Positions 1 through 5,438 of a DNA stretch of 10,220 bases are shown here, in pieces. Origin of the DNA: an uncultured Anaerovibrio sp. GTDB taxonomy: Bacteria; Bacillota; Negativicutes; Selenomonadales; Selenomonadaceae. The stretch's first letter is position 1, and the number at the start of each line of letters is the position of its first letter. The position numbers and the translations under genes were made by a program. The notes below the pieces were generated by a model that worked only from the letters and a program-made list of their open reading frames with translations, had not been told where the DNA came from and did not search any database. The stretch is taken from positions 1 to 10,220 of the forward strand of contig CAAGDY010000245.1 in the NCBI GenBank assembly GCA_900768695.1, written 5' to 3'.

Positions 1-609
1 CAGCTGTCTGCTCAGATTGAGGCCGGTGTGATTGTTGGCTCTCTGGGCAAGTATGTGGCAGTGGTGCTGGGAGGCAATGCGGTGCAGTTCTTTATCGTCC
101 TGCCGCTGTTTTTGCTTTTGCGGGGGTTGAATCCACTGTATGTTTTCCGCCAGATGTCCCCGGCCATTGCCGTGGCTCTCTTTACCAAGAGTTCTGCCGG
201 TACTTTGCCGGTAACACTGGCTTCTGCCGAGAACAATCTCAAGGTCAATACCAAGGTATCCCGCTTTGTGCTGCCAATTTGCACCACCATCAATATGAAT
301 GGCTGTGCGGCGTTTATTTTGGTTACTTCGCTGTTTGTTATGCAGAATGCCGGTATTGAGCTGACTACCGGCACCATGATTACCTGGCTGTTTGTGGCTG
401 TGCTGGCGGCAGTGGGAAACGCCGGTGTGCCTATGGGATGTTATTTTCTCACCCTGTCATTGATGTCCTCTTTGGGTGTGCCTCTTGGCATTATGGGCAT
501 CATCCTGCCGATTTTCACCATTATAGATATGATAGAAACCGCTGAGAATGTCTGGTCTGATTCTGTGGTATGCGCCATTACAGACCATGATCTCAAGGGC
601 AAAATTTAA
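1..609 (+). CDS. Dicarboxylate/amino-acid:cation symporter (DAACS family), C-terminal part
   Basis: This is a 202-residue C-terminal fragment, open at the left window edge; the true start lies upstream, and the internal GTG at 28 is not a start. The family imports dicarboxylates or amino acids (glutamate, aspartate, serine/threonine) across the inner membrane with Na+ or H+. Family landmarks appear in order (fragment numbering): the Ser-rich re-entrant hairpin HP1 (FTKSSAGTLPVT, 61-72), the unwound TM7 motif as NMNGCA (98-103, usually NMDGTA), the HP2 tip as GNAGVPMG (139-146), and the TM8 ligand/cation region around DMIETAENVWSD (176-187). In GltPh-type carriers the end of TM8 carries an Arg that selects acidic substrates; here the aligned stretch is ETAENVWSD, closer to SstT-like neutral amino-acid carriers, so the substrate is uncertain. 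The gene ends at TAA 607-609, followed by a terminator. Confidence 0.92.
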   Translation, partial: QLSAQIEAGVIVGSLGKYVAVVLGGNAVQFFIVLPLFLLLRGLNPLYVFRQMSPAIAVALFTKSSAGTLPVTLASAENNLKVNTKVSRFVLPICTTINMNGCAAFILVTSLFVMQNAGIELTTGTMITWLFVAVLAAVGNAGVPMGCYFLTLSLMSSLGVPLGIMGIILPIFTIIDMIETAENVWSDSVVCAITDHDLKGKI

Positions 610-631
610 TATTGCTGTTGCGATGATTTGG

Positions 632-667
632 AATAGGAGGCTCCTGACAGAGCTTCCTATTTTGCTT
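632..667 (+). terminator. Rho-independent terminator of the symporter gene
   Basis: A 12-bp stem (632-643 with 650-661, one G-T wobble) closes a 6-nt CTGACA loop and is followed by a T-rich run to about 667. It begins 23 nt after the symporter stop codon, so it should end that transcript. Confidence 0.88.
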
Positions 668-688
668 TGACGGCAGGCAAGGAAAACG

Positions 689-726
689 GGAAGCTTTTGC
701 AGTTATCAGGAAGTTTTTGCAGTTAT
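689..726 (+). repeat. 18-bp direct repeat, 20-bp period
   Basis: GGAAGCTTTTGCAGTTAT (689-706) and GGAAGTTTTTGCAGTTAT (709-726) differ by one base and are spaced 20 bp apart, close to two helical turns. They lie between the symporter terminator and the promoter at 820-849, just upstream of a TATAAT at 731-736 that has no good -35 box. Two copies on the same helix face would suit a regulator site, but no known operator was recognised. The rest of 668-946 holds only the promoter at 820-849 and an untranslated leader. Confidence 0.6.
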
Positions 727-819
727 GCTGTATAATAGTGCAATGTAATGGCATGATATAATGGTACAGCATGATAGTTGCGTATAGCTGGAAAGTTTTG
801 CGGTGCAGTGCATAAGGTC

Positions 820-849
820 TTGAAAGGTGAAAAGTATTTACAGTATAAT
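820..849 (+). promoter_or_regulatory. Sigma-A type promoter of the ABC-2 exporter operon
   Basis: TTGAAA (820-825) and TATAAT (844-849) are separated by 18 bp, giving a predicted start near 856 and a leader of about 90 nt. The leader ends in the ribosome-binding site AAGGTGG (934-940), 6 nt before the ATG at 947. Short inverted repeats such as GATAG/CTATC occur in the leader around 861-881, with no clear switch architecture. Confidence 0.65.
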
Positions 850-946
850 GACAAGGGTGATAGATAGGATGATTTTCTATCAGGTGTCCTAGATGCTGGG
901 ACTGGTGGATTTTAGCAGGTTGATGCAGATGTCAAGGTGGTAGCAA

Positions 947-1897
947 ATGATTAAAGTTGAGGGACTGACCAAGGAATTTATCAGGAAGGGACGGGACGGT
1001 AAGGCTGTCAGAAAGCTGGCGGTGGACGGGCTGTCCTTTGAGATAGGGCAAGGGGAAATTTTTGGACTGCTGGGGCCTAATGGCGCTGGCAAGACTACCA
1101 CTATCAGGATGCTGACCATGCAGACGGAGAAGTCCGCCGGCAGGATTTTTTATGATGGCATGCCTCTGGAGGGCAATGAGAAAATCATCAAGGAAATGAT
1201 TGGCATTGTGCCCCAGCACATAAATTTCGATAACGATTTGAGTGTGGGCCACAATATGGAGCTGCACGGCAGGCTCCATCACATGGACGGGGCGGACAGG
1301 AAACAGCGGATTGCGGAGCTTTTGCGGTATATTGAGCTGGAGGACACGGTCAACATGCCGCCCAGACAGCTGTCCGGCGGCATGAAAAGGCGGCTTTTGA
1401 TTGCCCGCGCCCTGATACACAGGCCCAAAATTCTCTTTATGGATGAACCGACGGTAGCTCTTGACCCGCAGGTCAGAAGGCGTATCTGGGATTTAATCCG
1501 GGAGATGGCCGCCAACGGCGTGACGGTACTGCTGACCACGCACTATATAGAGGAAGCGGAAAATCTCTGCAGCAGGGTGGCCATCATCAACAAGGGCAGG
1601 CTGGTGGATATAGATACGCCGGCATCCTTCTGTCAGAGGATGGGCAGGATTGCCGTGGAATGGAAGGGCACGGCCACTAGCGGCACGGAGACCGGTGGTG
1701 CGGCAGATGGTGGCGGAAACGGCGCTGATGGACGCGGCGGTGAACTGCATGAGGTCAGCCGCCAGTACCGCTTTTTTGACAGCCGCAAGGAAGCGGCGGA
1801 GTTTATGGCGGCCCAGGAGCTGGAGGATGCCAGGATGCGCCGTTCCAACCTGGAGGATGTGTTCATTGAGCTGACTGGCAGACAGGAGGGATTGTAA
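947..1897 (+). CDS. ABC-2 type exporter, ATP-binding subunit (DrrA/NodI-like)
   Basis: This 316-residue cytoplasmic ATPase powers the permease encoded by the next gene. It contains Walker A GPNGAGKT (43-50), the Q-loop Gln90, signature LSGGM (142-146), Walker B ILFMDE (162-167) and the switch His199 in TTHYIEEAE. The C-terminal NLEDVFIELTGR (301-312) is typical of the DrrA/NodI/CcmA group, which pairs with ABC-2 membrane proteins in drug, lipid or polysaccharide export; the substrate cannot be read from sequence. Residues 241-265 are a Gly/Ala/Thr/Asp low-complexity insert in the C-terminal domain that most relatives would not have. The start is supported by AAGGTGG six nt upstream and by the standard MIKVEGLTKEF beginning. 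The stop overlaps the permease start as TAATG at 1895-1899, implying translational coupling. Confidence 0.93.
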   Translation: MIKVEGLTKEFIRKGRDGKAVRKLAVDGLSFEIGQGEIFGLLGPNGAGKTTTIRMLTMQTEKSAGRIFYDGMPLEGNEKIIKEMIGIVPQHINFDNDLSVGHNMELHGRLHHMDGADRKQRIAELLRYIELEDTVNMPPRQLSGGMKRRLLIARALIHRPKILFMDEPTVALDPQVRRRIWDLIREMAANGVTVLLTTHYIEEAENLCSRVAIINKGRLVDIDTPASFCQRMGRIAVEWKGTATSGTETGGAADGGGNGADGRGGELHEVSRQYRFFDSRKEAAEFMAAQELEDARMRRSNLEDVFIELTGRQEGL

Positions 1898-2637
1898 TGC
1901 TTTTGCAGGATATCTGGACGGTGTTCTGGCGGGACTGGATTGTGTTGCAGCGACGACTGAAAAAGTTTATTTTCAGCCGCATGGTGGCACCGATGCTTTA
2001 CATGGTGGCCTTTGGCTGGGGGCTGGGACGCAGTATCCAGGTAACGGACGGCTCCTATCTTGATTTTCTGGTGCCGGGCATTCTGGCGCTGAATTCCATG
2101 AATATCAGCTTCAACAGCGTGACACCGGTTCATTCGGAGCGCATCTACCACAAGAGCCTTGAGGAGTACATTATCGCTCCGGTGGTGCCGGAGGCATTTG
2201 TGATTGGCAAGGTGCTGGCGGCGGTACTGCGGGGGCTGATTTCCTCGGCAATTATTCTGGTGCTGGCGGCGCTTTTTGGGGCGCAGCTGCACCTGACACC
2301 GCTGTTTCTGCTGGTGCTGGTTGTCAACTGCATCATTTTTTCGGAAATCGGCTTTTTTGCGGCCATGACCATCAGCACCTATGAGGAAATGGGACAGGTG
2401 AATACCTATGTACTGCTGCCCATGTCGTTTCTGTGCGGCACCTTCTTTTCCGTGCATGTCCTGCCGGATGTGGTGCGCTATTTTATCCAGCTTCTGCCGC
2501 TTACCCATACCAGCTACCTGCTCAGGGGCATTTCCCTGGGACAGCCGATAGCACCGGAATCCTTGGGGGTACTGCTTTTATATGCTATAATATTGTTCAT
2601 GGCGGCCCGCTGGGCGTTTTTGCGGCTGACAAGGTAA
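1897..2637 (+). CDS. ABC-2 type exporter, permease subunit
   Basis: This 246-residue inner-membrane protein is the partner of the preceding ATPase; one subunit of this size usually dimerises to form the channel. About six hydrophobic segments are visible after a cationic N-terminus (RRLKKFIFSR). A conserved-looking cytoplasmic stretch after the second segment, HSERIYHKSLEEYIIAPV, matches the coupling region of NodJ/DrrB-like permeases, and the C-terminal half has the family's pattern FLCGTFFSVHVLPDVVRYFIQLLPLTH. Length is normal for the family (about 250). The ribosome-binding site GGAGGG lies inside the end of the ATPase gene, and the ATG shares one base with the upstream stop. Substrate unknown. 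No terminator was seen in the 104 bp before the next gene, so read-through into the metal transporter genes is possible. Confidence 0.9.
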   Translation: MLLQDIWTVFWRDWIVLQRRLKKFIFSRMVAPMLYMVAFGWGLGRSIQVTDGSYLDFLVPGILALNSMNISFNSVTPVHSERIYHKSLEEYIIAPVVPEAFVIGKVLAAVLRGLISSAIILVLAALFGAQLHLTPLFLLVLVVNCIIFSEIGFFAAMTISTYEEMGQVNTYVLLPMSFLCGTFFSVHVLPDVVRYFIQLLPLTHTSYLLRGISLGQPIAPESLGVLLLYAIILFMAARWAFLRLTR

Positions 2638-2685
2638 TTGGCGTGGCAATTTGCAGGGGAATGTGAACAATGACCTGCAGGCTGA

Positions 2686-2716
2686 TTGGGCAGATAATCT
2701 GATGGTTGCTTATAAT
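2686..2716 (+). promoter_or_regulatory. Possible promoter of the metal importer genes
   Basis: A perfect TATAAT (2711-2716) lies 25 bp before the ATG at 2742. The best -35 candidate, TTGGGC (2686-2691), is weak and 19 bp away. No recognisable Zur or MntR palindrome was found. The following ribosome-binding site is AGGTG at 2731-2735. Confidence 0.3.
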
Positions 2717-2741
2717 TTTTGTTGGAATACAGGTGTAGACA

Positions 2742-3698
2742 ATGTTGAGAAAGCTATTTCATCATGCCAGCTCCCAGAGCGACTGCACGAAGCTGTGCTG
2801 TACGCGGATTGAGAATTTTGGGGTAAAGGCCGGCAATCTGGTGATTTTTGAAGATGTGAATATTCATGTGCATTGCGGTCAGCTGACAGCTGTTATCGGC
2901 CCCAATGGTGCAGGAAAGAGTACGCTGTTACGGGCGATTTTGGGAGAGGTTCCTCATACGGGACAGCTAAAATATACGGATGCCAAGGGCAAGCATACCG
3001 GCAATCCGGTAATAGGCTATGTGCCCCAGTATCTGAAGTTTGATGTCAGTGCGCCGATTACGGTGCAGGATTTATTTGCGGCCTGCCTCAGCAACCGCCC
3101 TGTCTGGCTTTTGCCGGTAAATAGCCAGGACAGGATTATAGAGAGCCTGCGGCGCGTCAAGGCGGCGGATTTGATTGACCGCAGGCTGGGGGCTCTGTCC
3201 GGCGGCGAGCTGCAGAGGGTGCTGGTGGCGCTGGCGCTGAATCCCATGCCGGACTTGCTGCTCTTGGATGAGCCGGTGTCCGGCGTAGACCAGAACGGCC
3301 TGGAGATTTTTTATGAAATACTGGAGGATTTGCAGAACAACGAGGATATGGCGATAATTCTCGTATCCCATGACCTGAACATGGTGGCACGGCACGCAGA
3401 CCAGGTGGTGCTGATGAACAAGGGCGTGGTGTGCAGTGGCACTGCAGAGGAAGTTTTTCGTGACAAGCGGACACGCAGAATCTTTGGCATGCTGGCGGGG
3501 GACGGCGGCAGGGACAGAGGAACCGGCTTTGAGTGGCGCCCGCATAAGAAAAAATCAGCCGGCGAGAGCTGTGGCTGTGACTGCAATTGTGGCGGTGATT
3601 GTGGAAGCATCAGTGACAGCGGTGATGGCTTTGGCAGTGGCAATGACAATGACAATGACAATGGCGTTGATTGCGGCGAGGAGGGAGGCAGCAGATGA
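2742..3698 (+). CDS. Zinc/manganese-type ABC importer, ATP-binding subunit (ZnuC-like) with Cys/Asp-rich tail
   Basis: This 318-residue ATPase sits next to an ABC-3 permease, the pairing used by Zn2+/Mn2+/Fe2+ importers. Motifs: Walker A GPNGAGKS (53-60), Q-loop Gln96, signature LSGGE (152-156), Walker B LLLLDE (172-177) and His210. The ATPase core ends near residue 255. Two parts are odd. The N-terminal 20 residues contain His7, His8, Cys15, Cys19 and Cys20 before the first beta strand. The roughly 50-residue tail (268-318) carries Cys277, 279, 281, 283, 287 and 311, many Asp, and an Asn-Asp repeat (301-307). ZnuC proteins are usually about 230-260 residues, so the tail is an extension; metal sensing or chelation is inferred, not shown. 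The stop overlaps the permease ATG as ATGA (3695-3698). No substrate-binding protein gene is adjacent. Confidence 0.9.
   Translation: MLRKLFHHASSQSDCTKLCCTRIENFGVKAGNLVIFEDVNIHVHCGQLTAVIGPNGAGKSTLLRAILGEVPHTGQLKYTDAKGKHTGNPVIGYVPQYLKFDVSAPITVQDLFAACLSNRPVWLLPVNSQDRIIESLRRVKAADLIDRRLGALSGGELQRVLVALALNPMPDLLLLDEPVSGVDQNGLEIFYEILEDLQNNEDMAIILVSHDLNMVARHADQVVLMNKGVVCSGTAEEVFRDKRTRRIFGMLAGDGGRDRGTGFEWRPHKKKSAGESCGCDCNCGGDCGSISDSGDGFGSGNDNDNDNGVDCGEEGGSR
3642..3663 (+). repeat. AATGAC hexanucleotide tandem repeat inside the ZnuC-like gene
   Basis: Three perfect AATGAC units plus a partial fourth (AATG) encode an alternating Asn-Asp run at residues 301-307. The unit is a multiple of three, so copy-number changes by slippage would lengthen or shorten the acidic tail without shifting frame or disturbing the ATGA overlap downstream. 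Confidence 0.85.
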
Positions 3699-4537
3699 TA
3701 GAAGTGATTTATGGCATATTGTCCGCCCTGCCTTTTGACTGGTTGCAGTATGGTTTTATGAAAAATGCCCTGCTGGCAGTGCTTTTGATTACGCCGCTGT
3801 TCGGGCTGCTCAGCACCATGGTGGTGTCCAACCGCATGGCATTCTTTTCAGATTCCCTGGGGCATGGCGCCTTTACAGGGCTTGCCATCGGCGCAATTTT
3901 TGGTATATTCTCGCCTGTGCAGTCACTGCTGTTATTTTCCATCGTCTTTGCCCTGCTGATTACCTGGATAAAAAATCACAGCACCGCCTCTACTGATACT
4001 ATTATCGGTGTTTTTTCCTCGGTGGGCATTGCGGCGGGTCTGATGATGATGTCCTATGGCGGTAGCTTCAACAAGTATGCCAGCTATCTGATAGGTGACA
4101 TTCTCAGCATCACTCCCGTAGAGCTTGGCTCTTTGGCGGTGGTTCTGGTGCTGGTCTTCGTGTCCTGGGGGATTTTGTTCAACAGGCTGATGATTGTCAG
4201 TATCAATGCTTCCTTTGCCAGAAGCCGAGGTATTTCCCCGACTATGGTGGAAGGTGCTTTTGCGGCAATGGTAGCCGTGATTGTAGCTATCAGTATCCAG
4301 TGGGTAGGCTTGCTGATAATAAATTCCCTGCTGGTTCTGCCGGCGGCAGCGGCGCGAAATGTGGCTGATAGTGTCAAGCAGTATCATCTGCTGTCAGTGG
4401 CCTTTGCCATGCTTTCCGGCGTCAGTGGCCTTGTCATAGCTTATTACTGCAGTATGGCGGCTGGTGCGACCATTGTGGTGGTAGCGGCAATTATCTTCTT
4501 CGTAACCCTTGCCTTGAAGAGCAGGGCAGCAAAGTAG
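3695..4537 (+). CDS. Zinc/manganese-type ABC importer, permease subunit (ABC-3 family, ZnuB-like)
   Basis: This 280-residue polytopic membrane protein forms the metal channel with the preceding ATPase. The ABC-3 hallmark NRMAFFSDSLGHGAFTGLAIG (around residues 45-65) is clear, as are further hydrophobic segments and the conserved C-terminal block QWVGLLIINSLLVLPAAAARNVA. I chose ATG 3695 over the in-frame upstream TTG 3671: a strong AGGAGGGAGG lies 6-7 nt before 3695, the ATG overlaps the ATPase stop in the coupling arrangement ATGA, and the resulting N-terminus matches family length. Specificity among Zn, Mn and Fe cannot be decided from the permease alone. No good terminator follows: 4538-4647 shows only a weak 6-bp ATACAA/TTGTAT pairing near 4547-4573. 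Confidence 0.92.
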   Translation: MIEVIYGILSALPFDWLQYGFMKNALLAVLLITPLFGLLSTMVVSNRMAFFSDSLGHGAFTGLAIGAIFGIFSPVQSLLLFSIVFALLITWIKNHSTASTDTIIGVFSSVGIAAGLMMMSYGGSFNKYASYLIGDILSITPVELGSLAVVLVLVFVSWGILFNRLMIVSINASFARSRGISPTMVEGAFAAMVAVIVAISIQWVGLLIINSLLVLPAAAARNVADSVKQYHLLSVAFAMLSGVSGLVIAYYCSMAAGATIVVVAAIIFFVTLALKSRAAK

Positions 4538-4647
4538 AATGAAAAGATACAAGGTCGGCAGGGATTTTGTATATCAGGCAATGATGTGGTATGATACGGC
4601 ATGCTATCGGCTGTTTCAAAAATAAAAGGTAAGTCAGGGATTTTTCC

Positions 4648-4676
4648 TTGTAAAAGATAGCTTTTTATGCTATAAT
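4648..4676 (+). promoter_or_regulatory. Promoter of tRNA-Arg
   Basis: TTGTAA (4648-4653), a 17-bp spacer and TATAAT (4671-4676), with TGC directly before the -10 box giving an extended -10 element. The predicted start near 4683 would make a 5' leader of about 26 nt before the mature tRNA. Confidence 0.82.
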
Positions 4677-4708
4677 ATTTTAGTCGCCTGTGTTGGCAGA
4701 CGATTTTT

Positions 4709-4783
4709 GCGCTCGTAGTCCAGTGGATAGGACGTTAGCCTCCGGAGCTGAAAGCGTGGGTTCGACTCCCGCCGAGCGCACCA
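4709..4783 (+). tRNA. tRNA-Arg, anticodon CCG
   Basis: A full cloverleaf can be drawn: acceptor GCGCTCG (4709-4715) with CGAGCGC (4773-4779); D stem GTCC/GGAC (4718-4721, 4730-4733); anticodon stem TTAGC/GCTGA (4735-4739, 4747-4751) with loop CTCCGGA; T stem GTGGG/CCCGC with loop TTCGACT. The anticodon CCG (4742-4744) reads the Arg codon CGG. Discriminator A4780 is followed by an encoded CCA (4781-4783). The gene has its own promoter and terminator, so it is a monocistronic unit. Confidence 0.97.
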
Positions 4784-4822
4784 TAAAGGTCAAACTTATC
4801 AATCCGGTCCGGGTTGGTTCAG

Positions 4823-4865
4823 AGCGGTATCTGACGATAATATTGGTGTCAGATACCGCTTTTTT
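4823..4865 (+). terminator. Rho-independent terminator of tRNA-Arg
   Basis: A perfect 13-bp stem, AGCGGTATCTGAC (4823-4835) with its complement at 4848-4860, a 12-nt loop and a run of six T ending at 4865. It lies 40 nt after the tRNA 3' end. Confidence 0.93.
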
Positions 4866-4935
4866 GTTTACGAATACGAAAATGAGCGGAGATATGTGTT
4901 CTGCAGAGTGCGCACGCCGATAGCGGACGAACATC

Positions 4936-4979
4936 TTTTTATATCATCCATGAGGTAATTTTCTGAAAAGATATAAAAA
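4936..4979. repeat. 10-bp AT-rich inverted repeat
   Basis: TTTTTATATC (4936-4945) is the exact reverse complement of GATATAAAAA (4970-4979), with a 24-nt centre. It sits directly before the structured element at 4980-5048. There is no GC-rich stem, so it is not a standard terminator; the A-run at 4975-4980 would serve poorly as a U-tract on either strand. Confidence 0.5.
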
Positions 4980-5048
4980 ATGAGCCAATCCTTCATAGAC
5001 GCAGCGCACGTTGATGAAACAACGCGGGACTTGCGAGGATTAGCTCAT
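4980..5048 (+). ncRNA. Candidate structured RNA element, unknown family
   Basis: Four nested helices can be drawn by eye: ATGAGC/GCTCAT (4980-4985, 5043-5048), AATCCT/AGGATT (4987-4992, 5036-5041), CGCA/TGCG (5000-5003, 5032-5035) and CGTTG/CAACG (5009-5013, 5020-5024) closed by an ATGAAA loop. A C-A mismatch separates the first two; a 7-nt bulge TCATAGA interrupts the 5' side; an asymmetric internal loop (GCGCA opposite CGGGACT) separates the last two. The pattern of helices, bulge and loop resembles a folded RNA more than a terminator, and no U-tract follows. I do not recognise a known riboswitch or small RNA. An open frame of 63 codons starts here but lacks a ribosome-binding site. Strand and boundaries are uncertain. 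Between 5049 and 5141 only a 5-bp AATCG/CGATT hairpin was noted. Confidence 0.4.
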
Positions 5049-5141
5049 CATACCCGTATTCTAACTGAATTTTATACAAAAAGCAAGAGAAATAGAATAT
5101 TTTTTACAGATAGAAGGGAATCGCTCCTTTTCGATTGCCTG

Positions 5142-5157
5142 TTTCATGCGCATGAAA
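5142..5157. promoter_or_regulatory. Perfect 16-bp palindrome upstream of promoter (candidate operator)
   Basis: TTTCATGCGCATGAAA is a perfect palindrome ending 6 bp before the -35 box of the strong promoter at 5164-5192. Its centre is about 50 bp upstream of the predicted start. A symmetric site in that position suits a dimeric activator or repressor. The binding protein is unknown. Confidence 0.6.
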
Positions 5158-5163
5158 TTCAGG

Positions 5164-5192
5164 TTGACTAAGTCTTCCACATTTGATATAAT
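5164..5192 (+). promoter_or_regulatory. Near-consensus extended -10 promoter
   Basis: TTGACT (5164-5169), an exact 17-bp spacer and TATAAT (5187-5192), preceded by TGA for an extended -10. It is the best promoter in the window, yet the next protein start is more than 300 bp downstream and a terminator intervenes. Predicted start near 5199. Confidence 0.85.
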
Positions 5193-5198
5193 GAACGT

Positions 5199-5346
5199 AA
5201 TAAAGTTGTTAGTGGATGCTCTCGTGGGCGATTGGTGCCTGGTTTGCTTCATTTTTCTGATGGCTTTCGTACATGTTATTTAAAAGGGCTTCTTGCGCCA
5301 GCACCGGAATTGTAGTCCGGCCAGCCGCGGTGCAGGGAGCTTTTTT
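5199..5346 (+). ncRNA. Predicted small RNA or attenuated leader, about 150 nt
   Basis: The promoter at 5164-5192 and the terminator ending at 5346 delimit a transcript of roughly 148 nt with no convincing open frame. Weak local hairpins occur in the first half (GGGC/GCCT near 5227-5239); the 3' half forms a long stem. It does not match what I know of 6S RNA, signal recognition particle RNA, tmRNA, RNase P RNA, T-box or the common riboswitches. Two readings fit: a free small RNA, or a leader whose termination controls the Crp-family gene 157 nt further on. Ends are inferred from promoter geometry and U-tract only. Confidence 0.5.
5282..5346 (+). terminator. Long hairpin terminator with alternative pairing register
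   Basis: 5282-5299 can pair with 5329-5346 as an 18-bp stem with several G-U pairs, ending in six U (5341-5346). An inner CCGG/CCGG hairpin (5304-5307, 5317-5320) is possible. The 5' arm contains a near repeat, GCGCC (5295-5299) and GCACC (5301-5305), and either can pair with GGTGC (5329-5333); the second register forms a perfect GCACCG/CGGTGC helix. Because the closing base pairs use the U-run itself, the stem is partly weak. Confidence 0.75.
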
Positions 5347-5403
5347 GTTGTCAGTTTATAAATTTTATTATAAAATAACAAAAAAGGGACATGTGGCCTT
5401 TTT
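5340..5403. repeat. Overlapping, mutually exclusive inverted repeats after the terminator
   Basis: CTTTTTTGTT (5340-5349), which contains the U-tract of the preceding terminator, is the exact complement of AACAAAAAAG (5377-5386). The same A-run also belongs to a second hairpin, AAAAAGG/CCTTTTT (5381-5387 with 5397-5403), loop GACATGTGG, which looks like a small bidirectional terminator. Only one of these pairings can form at a time. Confidence 0.6.
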
Positions 5404-5410
5404 ATTTGGT

Positions 5411-5438
5411 ATTGCAGTGCATATAATATATCTGCAAT
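5411..5438 (+). promoter_or_regulatory. Inverted repeat flanking a -10 box (candidate operator/promoter of the Crp-family gene)
   Basis: ATTGCAG (5411-5417) and CTGCAAT (5432-5438) are exact inverted copies with a 14-bp centre holding TATAAT (5422-5427). Crp/Fnr proteins bind dyads of 5-7 bp arms, though usually with shorter centres. A protein bound here would cover the -10 box. No good -35 lies 17 bp upstream. A second TATAAT (5467-5472), also without a clear -35, lies closer to the gene. Confidence 0.45.

Noticed and set aside
1633..2508. Long minus-strand open frame (291 codons) opposite the exporter genes
   Set aside because: It is an antisense shadow of two clear ABC genes, with low-complexity His/Gln-rich translation and no family resemblance.
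3671..3694. TTG at 3671 as start of the ABC-3 permease
   Set aside because: The strong Shine-Dalgarno sequence lies inside this extension, and ATG 3695 has proper spacing and the ATGA overlap with the upstream gene.
4709..4783. tRNA-Arg as an integration site of a mobile element
   Set aside because: No integrase gene and no repeat of the tRNA 3' end were seen downstream within the window.
4680..4934. Minus-strand open frame of 84 codons across the tRNA region
   Set aside because: It is the antisense of tRNA-Arg; a GVEPT...LSTGLRA-like peptide is a familiar artefact of reading tRNA genes backwards.
4980..5171. Plus-strand open frame of 63 codons as a small protein
   Set aside because: No ribosome-binding site precedes the ATG, composition is not protein-like, and the same bases form nested RNA helices.
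5199..5346. Identification of the predicted transcript as 6S RNA, T-box leader, TPP or cobalamin riboswitch
   Set aside because: None of the conserved boxes of these families could be found; short resemblances such as GCCAGC were not enough.
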